Virus record (IMG/VR): IMGVR_UViG_3300025133_000143
Location: 1-53,566 of that record
DNA from: a virus
Length of the DNA stretch: 53,566 bases
Strand: one strand, 5' to 3'
Both the position numbers and the translations under genes were made by a program. Positions within the stretch are counted from its first letter, which is position 1; each line of letters opens with the position of its first letter. The notes under the pieces are model-generated. The model was given only the letters and a program-made list of their open reading frames with translations, had not been told where the DNA came from and made no database searches. Positions 14,396-22,917 of this stretch are shown in pieces.

Positions 14396-17300
14396 CTATC
14401 CCAGCAATCTAAAGTTTCTACCGATGCTGCGTGTACTGAAACCCCATTTTTCATTGAATTCAAGTTTAGCAAGATAGGGTCGGTTTACTAAAATGCGGTC
14501 GCTCTTTTTCAGACCCCAGCATCGGATCTTTGTCATCGCATTGGTATCATCAATAACTTCCATAATCCAATAAGATTTACCATGTTTGGTTTGCTTTTCG
14601 ACAACTTTGCGAGGGATAAACCAAACGGCCTGACAAAGCTCTGGATCGTAATTTGCAATAGCTGGAATATATAACTCACTCAAGCGATCATATATTTCTT
14701 GATTCATAACTCTCTTGAATGGGAAGACCCCCGTCAACTCAATAATGTGTGAGATTTTCTCTTCGTTGGAGAATTCCCCCTCGGGGGCATAGAGTTCAAT
14801 ATTTTCTTCTAGATTCTTAAGTTTGCGCGGTCTATCGATAGCTACCGCAGACCAGAAATGCTTTTCACCTGTGAACCTTTTGTCGACCAAACTTTTCAAG
14901 GCGCCACACCTACATAATACATCTAGGGATTTTTTATTTAATTTAGAGTAAACGATGTTATCATTGAATAGAAAGTCCTCTACTTTGGCGAACGGTCTAT
15001 TAACAATAATCTGATCGATAGCCACCTCTCCGAGTCCCTTGATCGAAGAAAGGGGCTGAATCAGCGTAGAGCCATCTTCCGAGATTTCCCAAACTTTACC
15101 CGATGAGTTGATATCCAGTCCTCGAATTTCAAAGCCAAAAGACTTAGCGATCCCAATTGCTTTTTCTTTTTTGGCTTCTGGTTCTTTATCGAGAAATGCC
15201 GCCATCCATTCGGCTGGATAGTAGTTTAGCAACCACGCGCACTGATAGGAGAGGAAACAATACGACACTGCGTGACTCTTATTAAATCCATAACCTGAGA
15301 AATATTCGAATGTTTCCCAGAGTCTTGTCCCCTCTCGTTTGGTTAGTCCCTTCTCGGTACAACCAGTGATAAATTTGGTAAAGAGTTTTTTCTTAACCTT
15401 GGCTTCTTTGCCTGTTCCTTTCTTGGTCAAAACTTTGCGTAGTAAGTTCCCCTCGTCCAATGAAATATCTTTGCCCAACTGGTGTGCCAAAAGTGCTATC
15501 TGTTCTTGGAAAATTAAAAAACCGTGGGTTTTCTCAGTTACTTCACGAACCGTATCGTGGACATACTTGATAAGATGCGGGTGCTGTTTGGCCTCAATAT
15601 AATTATTGTGAACATTGGCGCCCAATGGTCCTGGGCGATAGATAGAAGTGATGGCGGCTAAATCAATTAAGCTTGTTGGCTTTGCTTGGACACAGAAGTT
15701 TTGTGCTCCACCTTCAGTGAACTGAAAAATTCCTCCCCACTTACCTTTGTGGAAAACATTTTTATAAACTTGTTGATCATCCAGATCAATCTTATCGGGG
15801 TGAAGATAATTATTATAATAAGCTTGGACATCTTCGAAAGAAGGATCCTCGTTCCCATAGTGGCGCTTAAGAATATGGCGGATAGACCCCTCGATCATAC
15901 GCAAGGTTGAAAGGCCAAGAATATCAAACTTAATGAAGCCCATAGGTTCCAAATGTCGGACATTTTGTCCTTCGCTCCATGGAGTTTGGCGAACGCCTCC
16001 CGAGTTAATTAAGGGCATCCGACTATTTAAGTTTTCTCCGACCACAACTCCACCAGCATGTCGTGAACATGATCTAACCTGACCATATAATGCATCTACA
16101 TGAGTTTTAACATGAGGATATTTGGCCAAAAAGGTCTGCAATGTCTGGCTGAACTCCATCACCTCTTCAAAGGTCGGTGTATAAACTCCAGTTTTAATCC
16201 CATGCCTAATTTTAGCCGGATTGACTGCTTCATAAATCATCTTTCCTGTCACTTCATTAGATTCAGTAAAGGGAATGCCATAAAATTTAGAAATGTCTTT
16301 AATCAAACTTCTTAGCTGCAGTGTGTTCCAGTTCGAAATAGGTACAACTTTATCGTCACCCCACTCCTCGATAAGAATATCTTTTAATACCATAGGATCG
16401 GATACATCATAATCAATGTCGGGATAATCTGTGGCATCTGCGCGGAGAAACCGAGCAAACTGTAGATTCCACTTAATGGGGTCGACCTGCGTGATATTCA
16501 AAGCATAAGCCACCAACGAACCCGCAGCAGAACCTCGTCCCGGTCCAGCGATCATTACCTCGTTGGCCTTTAAACTAATCTGATTCATTGTCAGGAAATA
16601 TTTAGAAAAACCTCTATCCGAGATTACTCCCAATTCCATCCTCAATCTGTCAGTATATTCTTGACTGGTATGTAAGTTTTTGTTTCTCAGACCCTCAAGG
16701 CAAAACCTTTCCAAAGCCGTGTCGGCAGTTTCGCCGGCTGGAATAACAAAGTCTGGCAATTGGACTTCATTGTTTGGCAAGAAGGATTCGATCCGGTCGT
16801 GTGCAATGAAGTGGGTAGTCGTCATAGAGTTATAAACAAGATCGTCGTCATAATCTACTCCGCAGGATTTAGAATACTTCTTATACGCGGCCCACATTTG
16901 GTCGCCATTCCGAGGATAAAGTTCATAGCCAATTTCCTCTACTCCTTCGGGAAGCTCTCCGGTCATATAGTCGGGTTTAGATTTACCAAGCCAGCCAAGT
17001 CTTTTGTAAAGTTCCCGGTCTTTCCAAGCAGTTGGATTCGGATAGTGAGAATCGCACGTTGAAATTAAATCAATTCCAAATTCCTCATGCATCTTAATAA
17101 TGTATTTGTTAAGTTCATGTTGCTCGGGAATATTGTTCCATTGAAGTTCTCCATACCAGCGGTCTCCGAAGATATCCAGCATTTGTCTTGTTGTCCCACG
17201 CATAGCCTCTAGAACGGCTTCAGGGCCATTGTCCCGGTTCTCCCAGTAGTTTCCGGCGTATACTCCTCCTAGACATGCGGACGACGCTATGACCCCTTGA

Positions 17301-17815
17301 GAGTACTTTTTCAAGAGTTTGTAGTCTACGCGAGGGAATCTATAATAATTTCCAGGCTCAAAGGATTCGGAGATAAGAGAAAAGAGATTGTTTAGCCCCT
17401 CTTGATTCTGCGCCAAAAGAACAAGATGGCGCCTTCGATTGAGGATGTTTCGCACAGCCTTCTTTGATGCCTCTTCATCTTCCACGGTGGTTGCCGTCAC
17501 ATCTTTACTCAATGCCTTTTTGCGTTTCTTGTCTTCTTTAGCCGCTTCATAATCAGCTTTCCAGTCTTCCATTGAAGGTAGGAAATAGGCTTCAATGCCA
17601 AAGATGGGTTTAAAATCTCTCCCCTCTTCTTTCATTTTCTTTGCGTGCAGAACTTGATGAGGTAATCCATTCATATTCCCATGATCTGTCAATGCCAGGG
17701 CATCCATTCCATTTTCATATGCAAAATCCATATGTTCCTGTGGGTAGCCGATGGCATCAAAGATGCTTCCTGCTACACTGTGTGCATGTAATCCAATAAA
17801 GGGGATTTCACTCAT
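14396..17815 (-). CDS. dnaE: DNA polymerase III alpha subunit (C-family, DnaE-type)
   Basis: A 1139-residue C-family replicative polymerase. The N-terminal PHP domain shows LHAHS and TDHGNM (residues ~11-50). The palm has PGRGSAAGSLV and the catalytic PDIDYD (about 465-470 from this start), followed by KFDILGLSTL, the third acidic site. The C-terminus carries an OB-like domain after the helix-hairpin-helix region and ends at RLLG. Length matches bacterial DnaE. I preferred the ATG at 17815, 9 nt after AGGAG, to the ATG at 17821, which is only 3 nt from it. No separate exonuclease or clamp gene is in the window; the PHP domain may proofread. A strong promoter lies 160 nt upstream inside the previous gene. 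Confidence 0.96.
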   Translation of the reverse strand: MSEIPFIGLHAHSVAGSIFDAIGYPQEHMDFAYENGMDALALTDHGNMNGLPHQVLHAKKMKEEGRDFKPIFGIEAYFLPSMEDWKADYEAAKEDKKRKKALSKDVTATTVEDEEASKKAVRNILNRRRHLVLLAQNQEGLNNLFSLISESFEPGNYYRFPRVDYKLLKKYSQGVIASSACLGGVYAGNYWENRDNGPEAVLEAMRGTTRQMLDIFGDRWYGELQWNNIPEQHELNKYIIKMHEEFGIDLISTCDSHYPNPTAWKDRELYKRLGWLGKSKPDYMTGELPEGVEEIGYELYPRNGDQMWAAYKKYSKSCGVDYDDDLVYNSMTTTHFIAHDRIESFLPNNEVQLPDFVIPAGETADTALERFCLEGLRNKNLHTSQEYTDRLRMELGVISDRGFSKYFLTMNQISLKANEVMIAGPGRGSAAGSLVAYALNITQVDPIKWNLQFARFLRADATDYPDIDYDVSDPMVLKDILIEEWGDDKVVPISNWNTLQLRSLIKDISKFYGIPFTESNEVTGKMIYEAVNPAKIRHGIKTGVYTPTFEEVMEFSQTLQTFLAKYPHVKTHVDALYGQVRSCSRHAGGVVVGENLNSRMPLINSGGVRQTPWSEGQNVRHLEPMGFIKFDILGLSTLRMIEGSIRHILKRHYGNEDPSFEDVQAYYNNYLHPDKIDLDDQQVYKNVFHKGKWGGIFQFTEGGAQNFCVQAKPTSLIDLAAITSIYRPGPLGANVHNNYIEAKQHPHLIKYVHDTVREVTEKTHGFLIFQEQIALLAHQLGKDISLDEGNLLRKVLTKKGTGKEAKVKKKLFTKFITGCTEKGLTKREGTRLWETFEYFSGYGFNKSHAVSYCFLSYQCAWLLNYYPAEWMAAFLDKEPEAKKEKAIGIAKSFGFEIRGLDINSSGKVWEISEDGSTLIQPLSSIKGLGEVAIDQIIVNRPFAKVEDFLFNDNIVYSKLNKKSLDVLCRCGALKSLVDKRFTGEKHFWSAVAIDRPRKLKNLEENIELYAPEGEFSNEEKISHIIELTGVFPFKRVMNQEIYDRLSELYIPAIANYDPELCQAVWFIPRKVVEKQTKHGKSYWIMEVIDDTNAMTKIRCWGLKKSDRILVNRPYLAKLEFNEKWGFSTRSIGRNFRLLG

Positions 17816-18692
17816 TATCATTTACTCCTATTTCGTTCCATTCGTGGTACGATAAAAATATGGGGTGTGGTCGTTGGACCTGTTTACTTTCGGGGGATCC
17901 TAGATAAGTACAATACTTATCCCATGCGTCTATGTTGTAATACCATGGGAGAGTAACTACTTTCTTATTATCTATTATAACACAATTGAATACTTTGTCA
18001 AGAGAAAAAAACCGTGCTGACCAGCGCTCTTCTTTTGGTAGTTTCTCTCTGGGGAATAAACCGTCCTCTAAAACTTTTGAGTTATACATTCCAGTCCCCT
18101 CCCGAATAACGTGGCGCGCATTGACAAAATCATCTTTGTCAAAGGTGAAGCCCAAGTATTCTCCATCTCGGATAGTCTTCCCCTCGTGTTCTAAAAGAAA
18201 ACCTTGGTCGCTCGAAATAATCTTCCGATGCTCTCGCAAGATGCTCGGGTCGTAAACCCCCCACGGGAAGGCTACATAGTTTCTTTTGGGGATGACCCAC
18301 TTACTTAATTTAGAACTAATCTGAAAAGCAGTCATGGCTCCATGGAGGATGCTCCAAGCGAGACAATCTCGCTTTCCAACGTCCTTTGCTTTGATGGGGA
18401 CGTAATAGATCGGAATAGGCTTCCGAGATTCCGAAGGGAAAACATCCAGTCTTCGCCCGATCCACACGGGGTCTTGGACGTACTCGCCAAGCCTGTGTCT
18501 GATAAGGGGCTTTGTATCATCATTACAGACGATCCAGATCGTTTCGCATCCAGCCCACGCACATTCATATACGGCTCGCTCAATGGCGAGATAGTTGGGG
18601 GCGATGGGCATCATAGCATCGCCCCAGTCAAAGTCAAAGTCTAGGGGCTCTCCCGCTACCGGGACAATACCAGCTAAATGATAACTACTCAT
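17808..18692 (-). CDS. Conserved phage protein, possible nucleotidyltransferase fold
   Basis: A 294-residue protein. The opening AGIVPVAGEPLDF resembles the nucleotide-binding start of sugar-nucleotidyltransferases (GT-A fold), and ERAVYECAWAGCETIWIVC followed by a HRLGEYVQDPVW stretch fits the next helix-strand. From memory, such proteins recur in marine T4-like phages without an assigned role. The ATG overlaps the stop of the upstream gene (ATGA), so the two are coupled. A near-consensus promoter lies inside the 3' part. Possible roles are nucleotide-sugar synthesis or base modification. Confidence 0.65.
   Translation of the reverse strand: MSSYHLAGIVPVAGEPLDFDFDWGDAMMPIAPNYLAIERAVYECAWAGCETIWIVCNDDTKPLIRHRLGEYVQDPVWIGRRLDVFPSESRKPIPIYYVPIKAKDVGKRDCLAWSILHGAMTAFQISSKLSKWVIPKRNYVAFPWGVYDPSILREHRKIISSDQGFLLEHEGKTIRDGEYLGFTFDKDDFVNARHVIREGTGMYNSKVLEDGLFPREKLPKEERWSARFFSLDKVFNCVIIDNKKVVTLPWYYNIDAWDKYCTYLGSPESKQVQRPHPIFLSYHEWNEIGVNDNE
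17974..18001 (-). promoter_or_regulatory. Intragenic sigma70-type promoter for dnaE
   Basis: TTGACA (17996-18001), a 16-nt spacer, and TATAAT (17974-17979) preceded by TGTGT: both boxes match the consensus fully. It lies inside the coding region, about 160 nt upstream of the polymerase start, and would boost polymerase over its upstream neighbours. Confidence 0.75.
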
Positions 18693-19561
18693 AAGCGTCG
18701 TGCCAATCTTGAACTATAACTTTCCAGCTCTTCAGGAAAGTTTTTAATTATTTCTTCGGCAGTGTCGTAACGGAACTCAAATCTTTCATCCGGCTCGTAA
18801 TAGTTTTTAATATCTCTCACTATTTCCCTCTGGGCTGATTCAATCTTGGGGGAGTAATACCGATAGAGCTTCGGGTTATAAGTATCTCGGCCGTTCCGTG
18901 CTCCACGGATCCCGGCGTCCTTCATCAACTGGGTTATTTTAAACCTTGCCATGGTGGAAGAATAGTCGAAATTGTTTAATTGAGCAGCCTCCAAATAAGA
19001 AACGGCCACCAAGTCTTTACGGATCCTCTTTCCTTTGGCGCCATCCAGCCTATCTGAAGGATAGAAGTATACCCGATTAATAAAATGATCATGGGTGTCG
19101 ATGACATCATGGTGATGTTCCATCCCGCTCCGGACATTGAACCAATCAATAACTTTGGCCGGCCGCTCGATGCGGCTTTTTATAAAAGGGAGTCCGCTTA
19201 CTTTTTCATCATCAAATATTATAAGTTTTTCAAACTCAAAGCGCCCCAGGCGAGATACGTGGGTGACCGCTTTTAGTATATTTTTGTTTATGGTGATACT
19301 CGCGGTTTTGTCTGCCATCGGCAATAGGCCTGATAAACCAAGCACCCGAATCAATCTTTCCCAAAGTTCGAGTTTCGAAGAGGTTGTCACTCCCAGAGAA
19401 CGGAAATCATAATCTTCAGCGAAATCGTCAAAGCGGAAAGGAGGGTCAGCGCAGGCAAAGATACAAGGACAATCATTAAGATACGCATAAAGGAGAGCAT
19501 TTAATCCTCCCCCTATGACGATTTGGTCGTACTCGAAGACCTGTTGATGGATTTTTTCCAT
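18689..19561 (-). CDS. Rossmann-type (flavoprotein-like) conserved phage protein
   Basis: A 290-residue protein. Residues ~10-35 (YDQIVIGGGLNALLYAYL) form a beta-alpha dinucleotide-binding start with GGGxxA. The rest lacks the usual second FAD motif and contains conserved-looking patches such as DWFNVRSGMEHH and RVYFYPSDRLDG. It may be a degenerate oxidoreductase or a NAD/FAD binder. It overlaps the 3' end of thyX by 49 nt, unusually long for this genome, and is coupled to the next gene. Its placement beside thyX and the polymerase hints at nucleotide metabolism (inference). Confidence 0.6.
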   Translation of the reverse strand: MEKIHQQVFEYDQIVIGGGLNALLYAYLNDCPCIFACADPPFRFDDFAEDYDFRSLGVTTSSKLELWERLIRVLGLSGLLPMADKTASITINKNILKAVTHVSRLGRFEFEKLIIFDDEKVSGLPFIKSRIERPAKVIDWFNVRSGMEHHHDVIDTHDHFINRVYFYPSDRLDGAKGKRIRKDLVAVSYLEAAQLNNFDYSSTMARFKITQLMKDAGIRGARNGRDTYNPKLYRYYSPKIESAQREIVRDIKNYYEPDERFEFRYDTAEEIIKNFPEELESYSSRLARRL

Positions 19562-20241
19562 GCTTCAACCGTGATGGGGAAAAGTTCTTCGCAGATTTCC
19601 AATACCGCATTGGCGACTTTCTGCATCTCCCACTGTGCTCCAGCGTGTTTGCGTAATTCGATAAACTTCAAGAGATTATTTAAGTTAGCTGTGCCATAAT
19701 ATTGAGTATACATATTTTGAGGGAGAATTCCTCGGGCTTGTTCTCGACAGACGCCAGCACCTAAAAGATTATTATACAACAAAATAGATTCTTTGTGATG
19801 AGCCTGGACCGCATTGACCAGGTTCATCCGGCAATCAATGGAAGGAATATATTTGTGAGGAATAAAAGTCTCTTCAGTTGAGGCTTGGCGATTAGATTTG
19901 CTTTGCTCTCGGTATTCCGTGGGAGAATAAAATTTAATATCTACGTCTGTATAACGTCGAGAAATTTCATTGTAACTCCAAGTGCGATGACGGTGATGCT
20001 GACTCCTAATAAATAAAGGAACAACAAATCGGAAGGTGACAAGAGAATGCTCAAGTGTTGAAGTGTGTCGGTGTCCAACCAAATAATTGATAAGTCTTTT
20101 ATCCCCGTCATCTACTTCCTCCTTTTGTACGCCAAAAGAGACACGCGCACTATTAACCACAGTGATATCACCGCCCATATGGTCCACATATTCTACCCTC
20201 CCCACATCATCATCGTACAAATAGATGGTTCTATTTTCCAC
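19513..20241 (-). CDS. thyX: Flavin-dependent thymidylate synthase ThyX
   Basis: A 242-residue enzyme that makes dTMP from dUMP using FAD and methylene-tetrahydrofolate. The signature RHRTWSYNEISRRY is a full match to RHRxxSxNxxSxRY. TSTLEHSLVTFRF and CREQARGILPQ match other conserved ThyX segments. I chose the GTG at 20241, with GAGGA just upstream, because the preceding in-frame codons lie over another small gene. It works with the dUTPase (dUTP to dUMP) and ribonucleotide reductase to supply DNA precursors. Confidence 0.94.
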   Translation of the reverse strand: MENRTIYLYDDDVGRVEYVDHMGGDITVVNSARVSFGVQKEEVDDGDKRLINYLVGHRHTSTLEHSLVTFRFVVPLFIRSQHHRHRTWSYNEISRRYTDVDIKFYSPTEYREQSKSNRQASTEETFIPHKYIPSIDCRMNLVNAVQAHHKESILLYNNLLGAGVCREQARGILPQNMYTQYYGTANLNNLLKFIELRKHAGAQWEMQKVANAVLEICEELFPITVEAWKKSINRSSSTTKSS

Positions 20242-20383
20242 GTTTTCCTCTTTTGTTTTTCTTTTCGTTGATGGCACGGAGTTTACGCTTGGAGGGCGAA
20301 TCCAACAGAATTTCATCTCCCCCCACATGCTCCTTAATTAACTCTTTAATGGTTTTAATAAAATTTTCATTCTCTGTATTCAT
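20231..20383 (-). CDS. 50-residue basic protein
   Basis: A short frame of 50 codons starts with ATG at 20383, has GGGAGGAG 5-6 nt upstream, and stops at 20231, overlapping the ThyX start by 11 nt. The protein is a helix (NFIKTIKELIKEH) followed by a very basic tail of Lys, Arg and Gly. It fills the gap between the GroES-like gene and thyX, and its good ribosome site supports it. It may bind nucleic acid; it could also be only a translational link to thyX. Confidence 0.6.
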   Translation of the reverse strand: MNTENENFIKTIKELIKEHVGGDEILLDSPSKRKLRAINEKKNKRGKRGK

Positions 20384-20385
20384 TT

Positions 20386-20664
20386 TCACTCCTCCCTCAC
20401 GATGCCTACAACGTGGTTTTCTAATATTAAGTAGACCTTCCCCTCTCCAAAATCCACCTCTTCGATCATATGCCCTAATACAACAGCCCTATCTCCGACG
20501 GCCAACGGCGGCTTTGTTCCGGCTGCAATGGCCTTAATAGTCACCATCTCATGGGTGGGTCCACTCGGTTTAAATCCTTCGGGCACCTGGATTAAACTCT
20601 CGACTTCCAAGGTTTTTTCAGCTTTTTGAATTAGTAGATAACGATTACATGGTTGAAATTTCAT
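20386..20664 (-). CDS. GroES-like co-chaperonin
   Basis: A 92-residue protein with the GroES order: an N-terminal strand (PCNRYLLIQKAE), a flexible mobile-loop region with a hydrophobic tripeptide (ESLIQVPEG, ~22-30), VTIKAIAAG, the VGDRAVVLG turn, and the last strand LILENHVVGIVREE, like ILAIVEA of GroES. It would cap the GroEL ring, probably the phage GroEL 16 kb downstream, the host GroEL, or both (inference). GGAGTAAGAG lies before the ATG. It is placed right after the ribonucleotide reductase gene. Confidence 0.8.
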   Translation of the reverse strand: MKFQPCNRYLLIQKAEKTLEVESLIQVPEGFKPSGPTHEMVTIKAIAAGTKPPLAVGDRAVVLGHMIEEVDFGEGKVYLILENHVVGIVREE

Positions 20665-20675
20665 CTCTCTTACTC

Positions 20676-22916
20676 CTATTTATTCTCTTGAGAAGCCGCA
20701 TACAGCAACTCCACATACTCAGTTGGTAATTCACACGCCCCTCCTGCACAAGCAGAGTCTTGAGTAAATTCTATATTATCATCTTCTTCGACCATTGCGG
20801 TCCAGTCTATATCTCGATATTCCTTGGACAACTTTTCCCACAATTTTAAATTATAAATATCTTTTAAACAATAAGTCATCTTCCTCACATCTCCCTCAAA
20901 ATGACTTTCAGCAAATTTAATTGCTGCGTTCGCCCACGATCGTTTAAGCAAATTAACTTCCAATAAACATTCGCCGGTTCCCAAGACTGCATCGGACGCA
21001 GACCAAAGGTCTCCCTCGAAAGCAATTAAGGCGGCTTCGATGATGCCGCTCGCAAAAAAAGATCCCGGTCCATATTCTCTCAAGATATCATTTGGATAAG
21101 GCACCGCACAGAAGGGAGCTTGTACATAATCCTTATCTCCAGAATAGGGCAACAAACTTACACCAGCAAAATCCTTACGATTCTTATAAATGAAATCAGC
21201 CACTTCGTCCCATTCGTGCTCTTTGACATGGATAGTATTCGAAACATTGTGTCGCATTCCACTCCGGGCGCAGAGATTAACATTAGTCCCATAGCGAACC
21301 CAATTCTGCTGTGTTGACTTAACACTTTCTAGTAATTTTAAGGCATCAATTTGATTTTTAGTTTTAGCTCCCACGGGAACTTCACATAAAAAAGTAATAA
21401 CTTCAGTAACACCGTTGGGATCCCATGCGCTTCCTTCCACTGCACGTCGATTAATTTTCTTAAAATGCTGAACAGGATTTTCTTGTTTGTTGGCCTGAAC
21501 TCTACGAAAATATCGTTTAGCGTGATGAGGGTGAATGCCACTAGCTGTTCCCAGAATGCAAGATGTGGACCCCGCAGGTTTCACACAGGTGGTGCGTGCG
21601 GCCTGATTAATCCCAATGATGTCCGCGATGCGCTTATTCATTTCTTTAACAATTTTGGCACCATTGCGTTGAATAGCTGGATCGAATAGAATATCTGGGC
21701 TGTCCATCATGCCAGTGATAGAGACTCCCAATAGAGCTTCCCGGCTGGTAATGTTTTCGGTTACGGACCCCACATATGGAAAGCTAGTGTAAGCCGCCTG
21801 AAGGGATCCAATAATAGCCCCTACTCGGCAAGCTCTATAAAAATTTTCTTCTGTGTCAGCTTTTTTCCCATTGATCTCGGTCAAATTGCAAAACTGCCAC
21901 CCAGGGTTTCCATGCTTATCAACCGGATAAAGACTAATTTCAGCGCATGGATTAAAACCGCATTCGGCATCTTCAGCCCAGATGAACCCGGGCTCTCCGA
22001 ATTCTCTAACCCATTCCATTAATTGATTAAAATCCTGCTTAGATGTTTCGTCGCGGACGAGCAACGCACTATTGTTAGAGCGCCCCCGTTGGGGATTTTC
22101 TAATTGCCAGCGGCCTGTTTTGGCTGTAGCCATTTCTTGATCATCGGGGGAGAACAGAGCTATAGTAGCCGAGCGCCGTACCCCTCCCGAAATAACTGCA
22201 TCAGCCGCGTGCATGATTGTATCATACACTTGAATTGGCCGGAGGTTCGCTTGTGCTGTCCCCGCCAGTGCGTCATCAAAAATTCGACGAATTAGTTCCA
22301 ATGATCGCCGCAGACCATCTGGCCCCGGTGCCTTTGACCCCGAGCTAAGGGGGGAACCAGCGGGACGAATTAGGGAATAATCAAAATTAACTCGGTGACC
22401 CCTGTATTTGGGTGAGCCGGGAGCATCCTGAGAGCGCGCAAAATAACTTTTTACCAAAACACCTATAGCATCGGCCCACCCTTCAATTGTGTCCGGTACG
22501 ACAAAAGTTTTCTCACCTCTGTGGGGCTGCCGAATGGGTGGAAGCTGCTCAACGTGGTGTCGTTGAACACTGAACCCTACTCCACAGCCACACAACAAAA
22601 GATACATTAGTTCTTGGAAAGCACGAGGGCGGTTGATGTGCCCAAAAGCACAATTATAGAGTCGTGCGTTATGTTGAAAGATGGGGTCGCCGCCGAATTG
22701 GAGGACGCGTTGGGAGCCTAGAACCTCTTTACGTCTTACAGCAATTTCCGCCTCGTCAATATATTTGTGTACTTCTGGAATATCTTTAAATTTTTCTCTA
22801 TGCATGTCGAAAACACGTTTTACTTGTTCGGCCCATGTTTCTCTGCGCCTCTCTTCGGGCAAATATTTAGCATATTTAGCGATTCTCGTATATTCCTGTA
22901 AAGTACTAATTGACAT
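20676..22916 (-). CDS. nrdJ: Class II (B12-dependent) ribonucleotide reductase
   Basis: A 746-residue monomeric adenosylcobalamin-dependent reductase of the Lactobacillus leichmannii type, making deoxyribonucleotides without a metal cofactor subunit. Seen: YLPEERRRETW at the start, ARLYNCAF with the active-site Cys, CGCGVGFSV, FNPCAEISL, the VKPAGSTSCILG motif, and a C-terminal CAGGAC pair spaced as the redox-active cysteines that exchange with thioredoxin. Length is as expected and no intein is seen. The ATG is 1 nt after the helicase stop. It needs host cobalamin, so the host makes or imports B12. Confidence 0.95.
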   Translation of the reverse strand: MSISTLQEYTRIAKYAKYLPEERRRETWAEQVKRVFDMHREKFKDIPEVHKYIDEAEIAVRRKEVLGSQRVLQFGGDPIFQHNARLYNCAFGHINRPRAFQELMYLLLCGCGVGFSVQRHHVEQLPPIRQPHRGEKTFVVPDTIEGWADAIGVLVKSYFARSQDAPGSPKYRGHRVNFDYSLIRPAGSPLSSGSKAPGPDGLRRSLELIRRIFDDALAGTAQANLRPIQVYDTIMHAADAVISGGVRRSATIALFSPDDQEMATAKTGRWQLENPQRGRSNNSALLVRDETSKQDFNQLMEWVREFGEPGFIWAEDAECGFNPCAEISLYPVDKHGNPGWQFCNLTEINGKKADTEENFYRACRVGAIIGSLQAAYTSFPYVGSVTENITSREALLGVSITGMMDSPDILFDPAIQRNGAKIVKEMNKRIADIIGINQAARTTCVKPAGSTSCILGTASGIHPHHAKRYFRRVQANKQENPVQHFKKINRRAVEGSAWDPNGVTEVITFLCEVPVGAKTKNQIDALKLLESVKSTQQNWVRYGTNVNLCARSGMRHNVSNTIHVKEHEWDEVADFIYKNRKDFAGVSLLPYSGDKDYVQAPFCAVPYPNDILREYGPGSFFASGIIEAALIAFEGDLWSASDAVLGTGECLLEVNLLKRSWANAAIKFAESHFEGDVRKMTYCLKDIYNLKLWEKLSKEYRDIDWTAMVEEDDNIEFTQDSACAGGACELPTEYVELLYAASQENK

Positions 22917-22917
22917 T

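Noticed and set aside
20665-20690. AATAAATAG upstream of the GroES-like gene as a T4 late promoter
   Set aside because: It is the end of the ribonucleotide reductase gene (AAT AAA TAG stop) running into the ribosome site.
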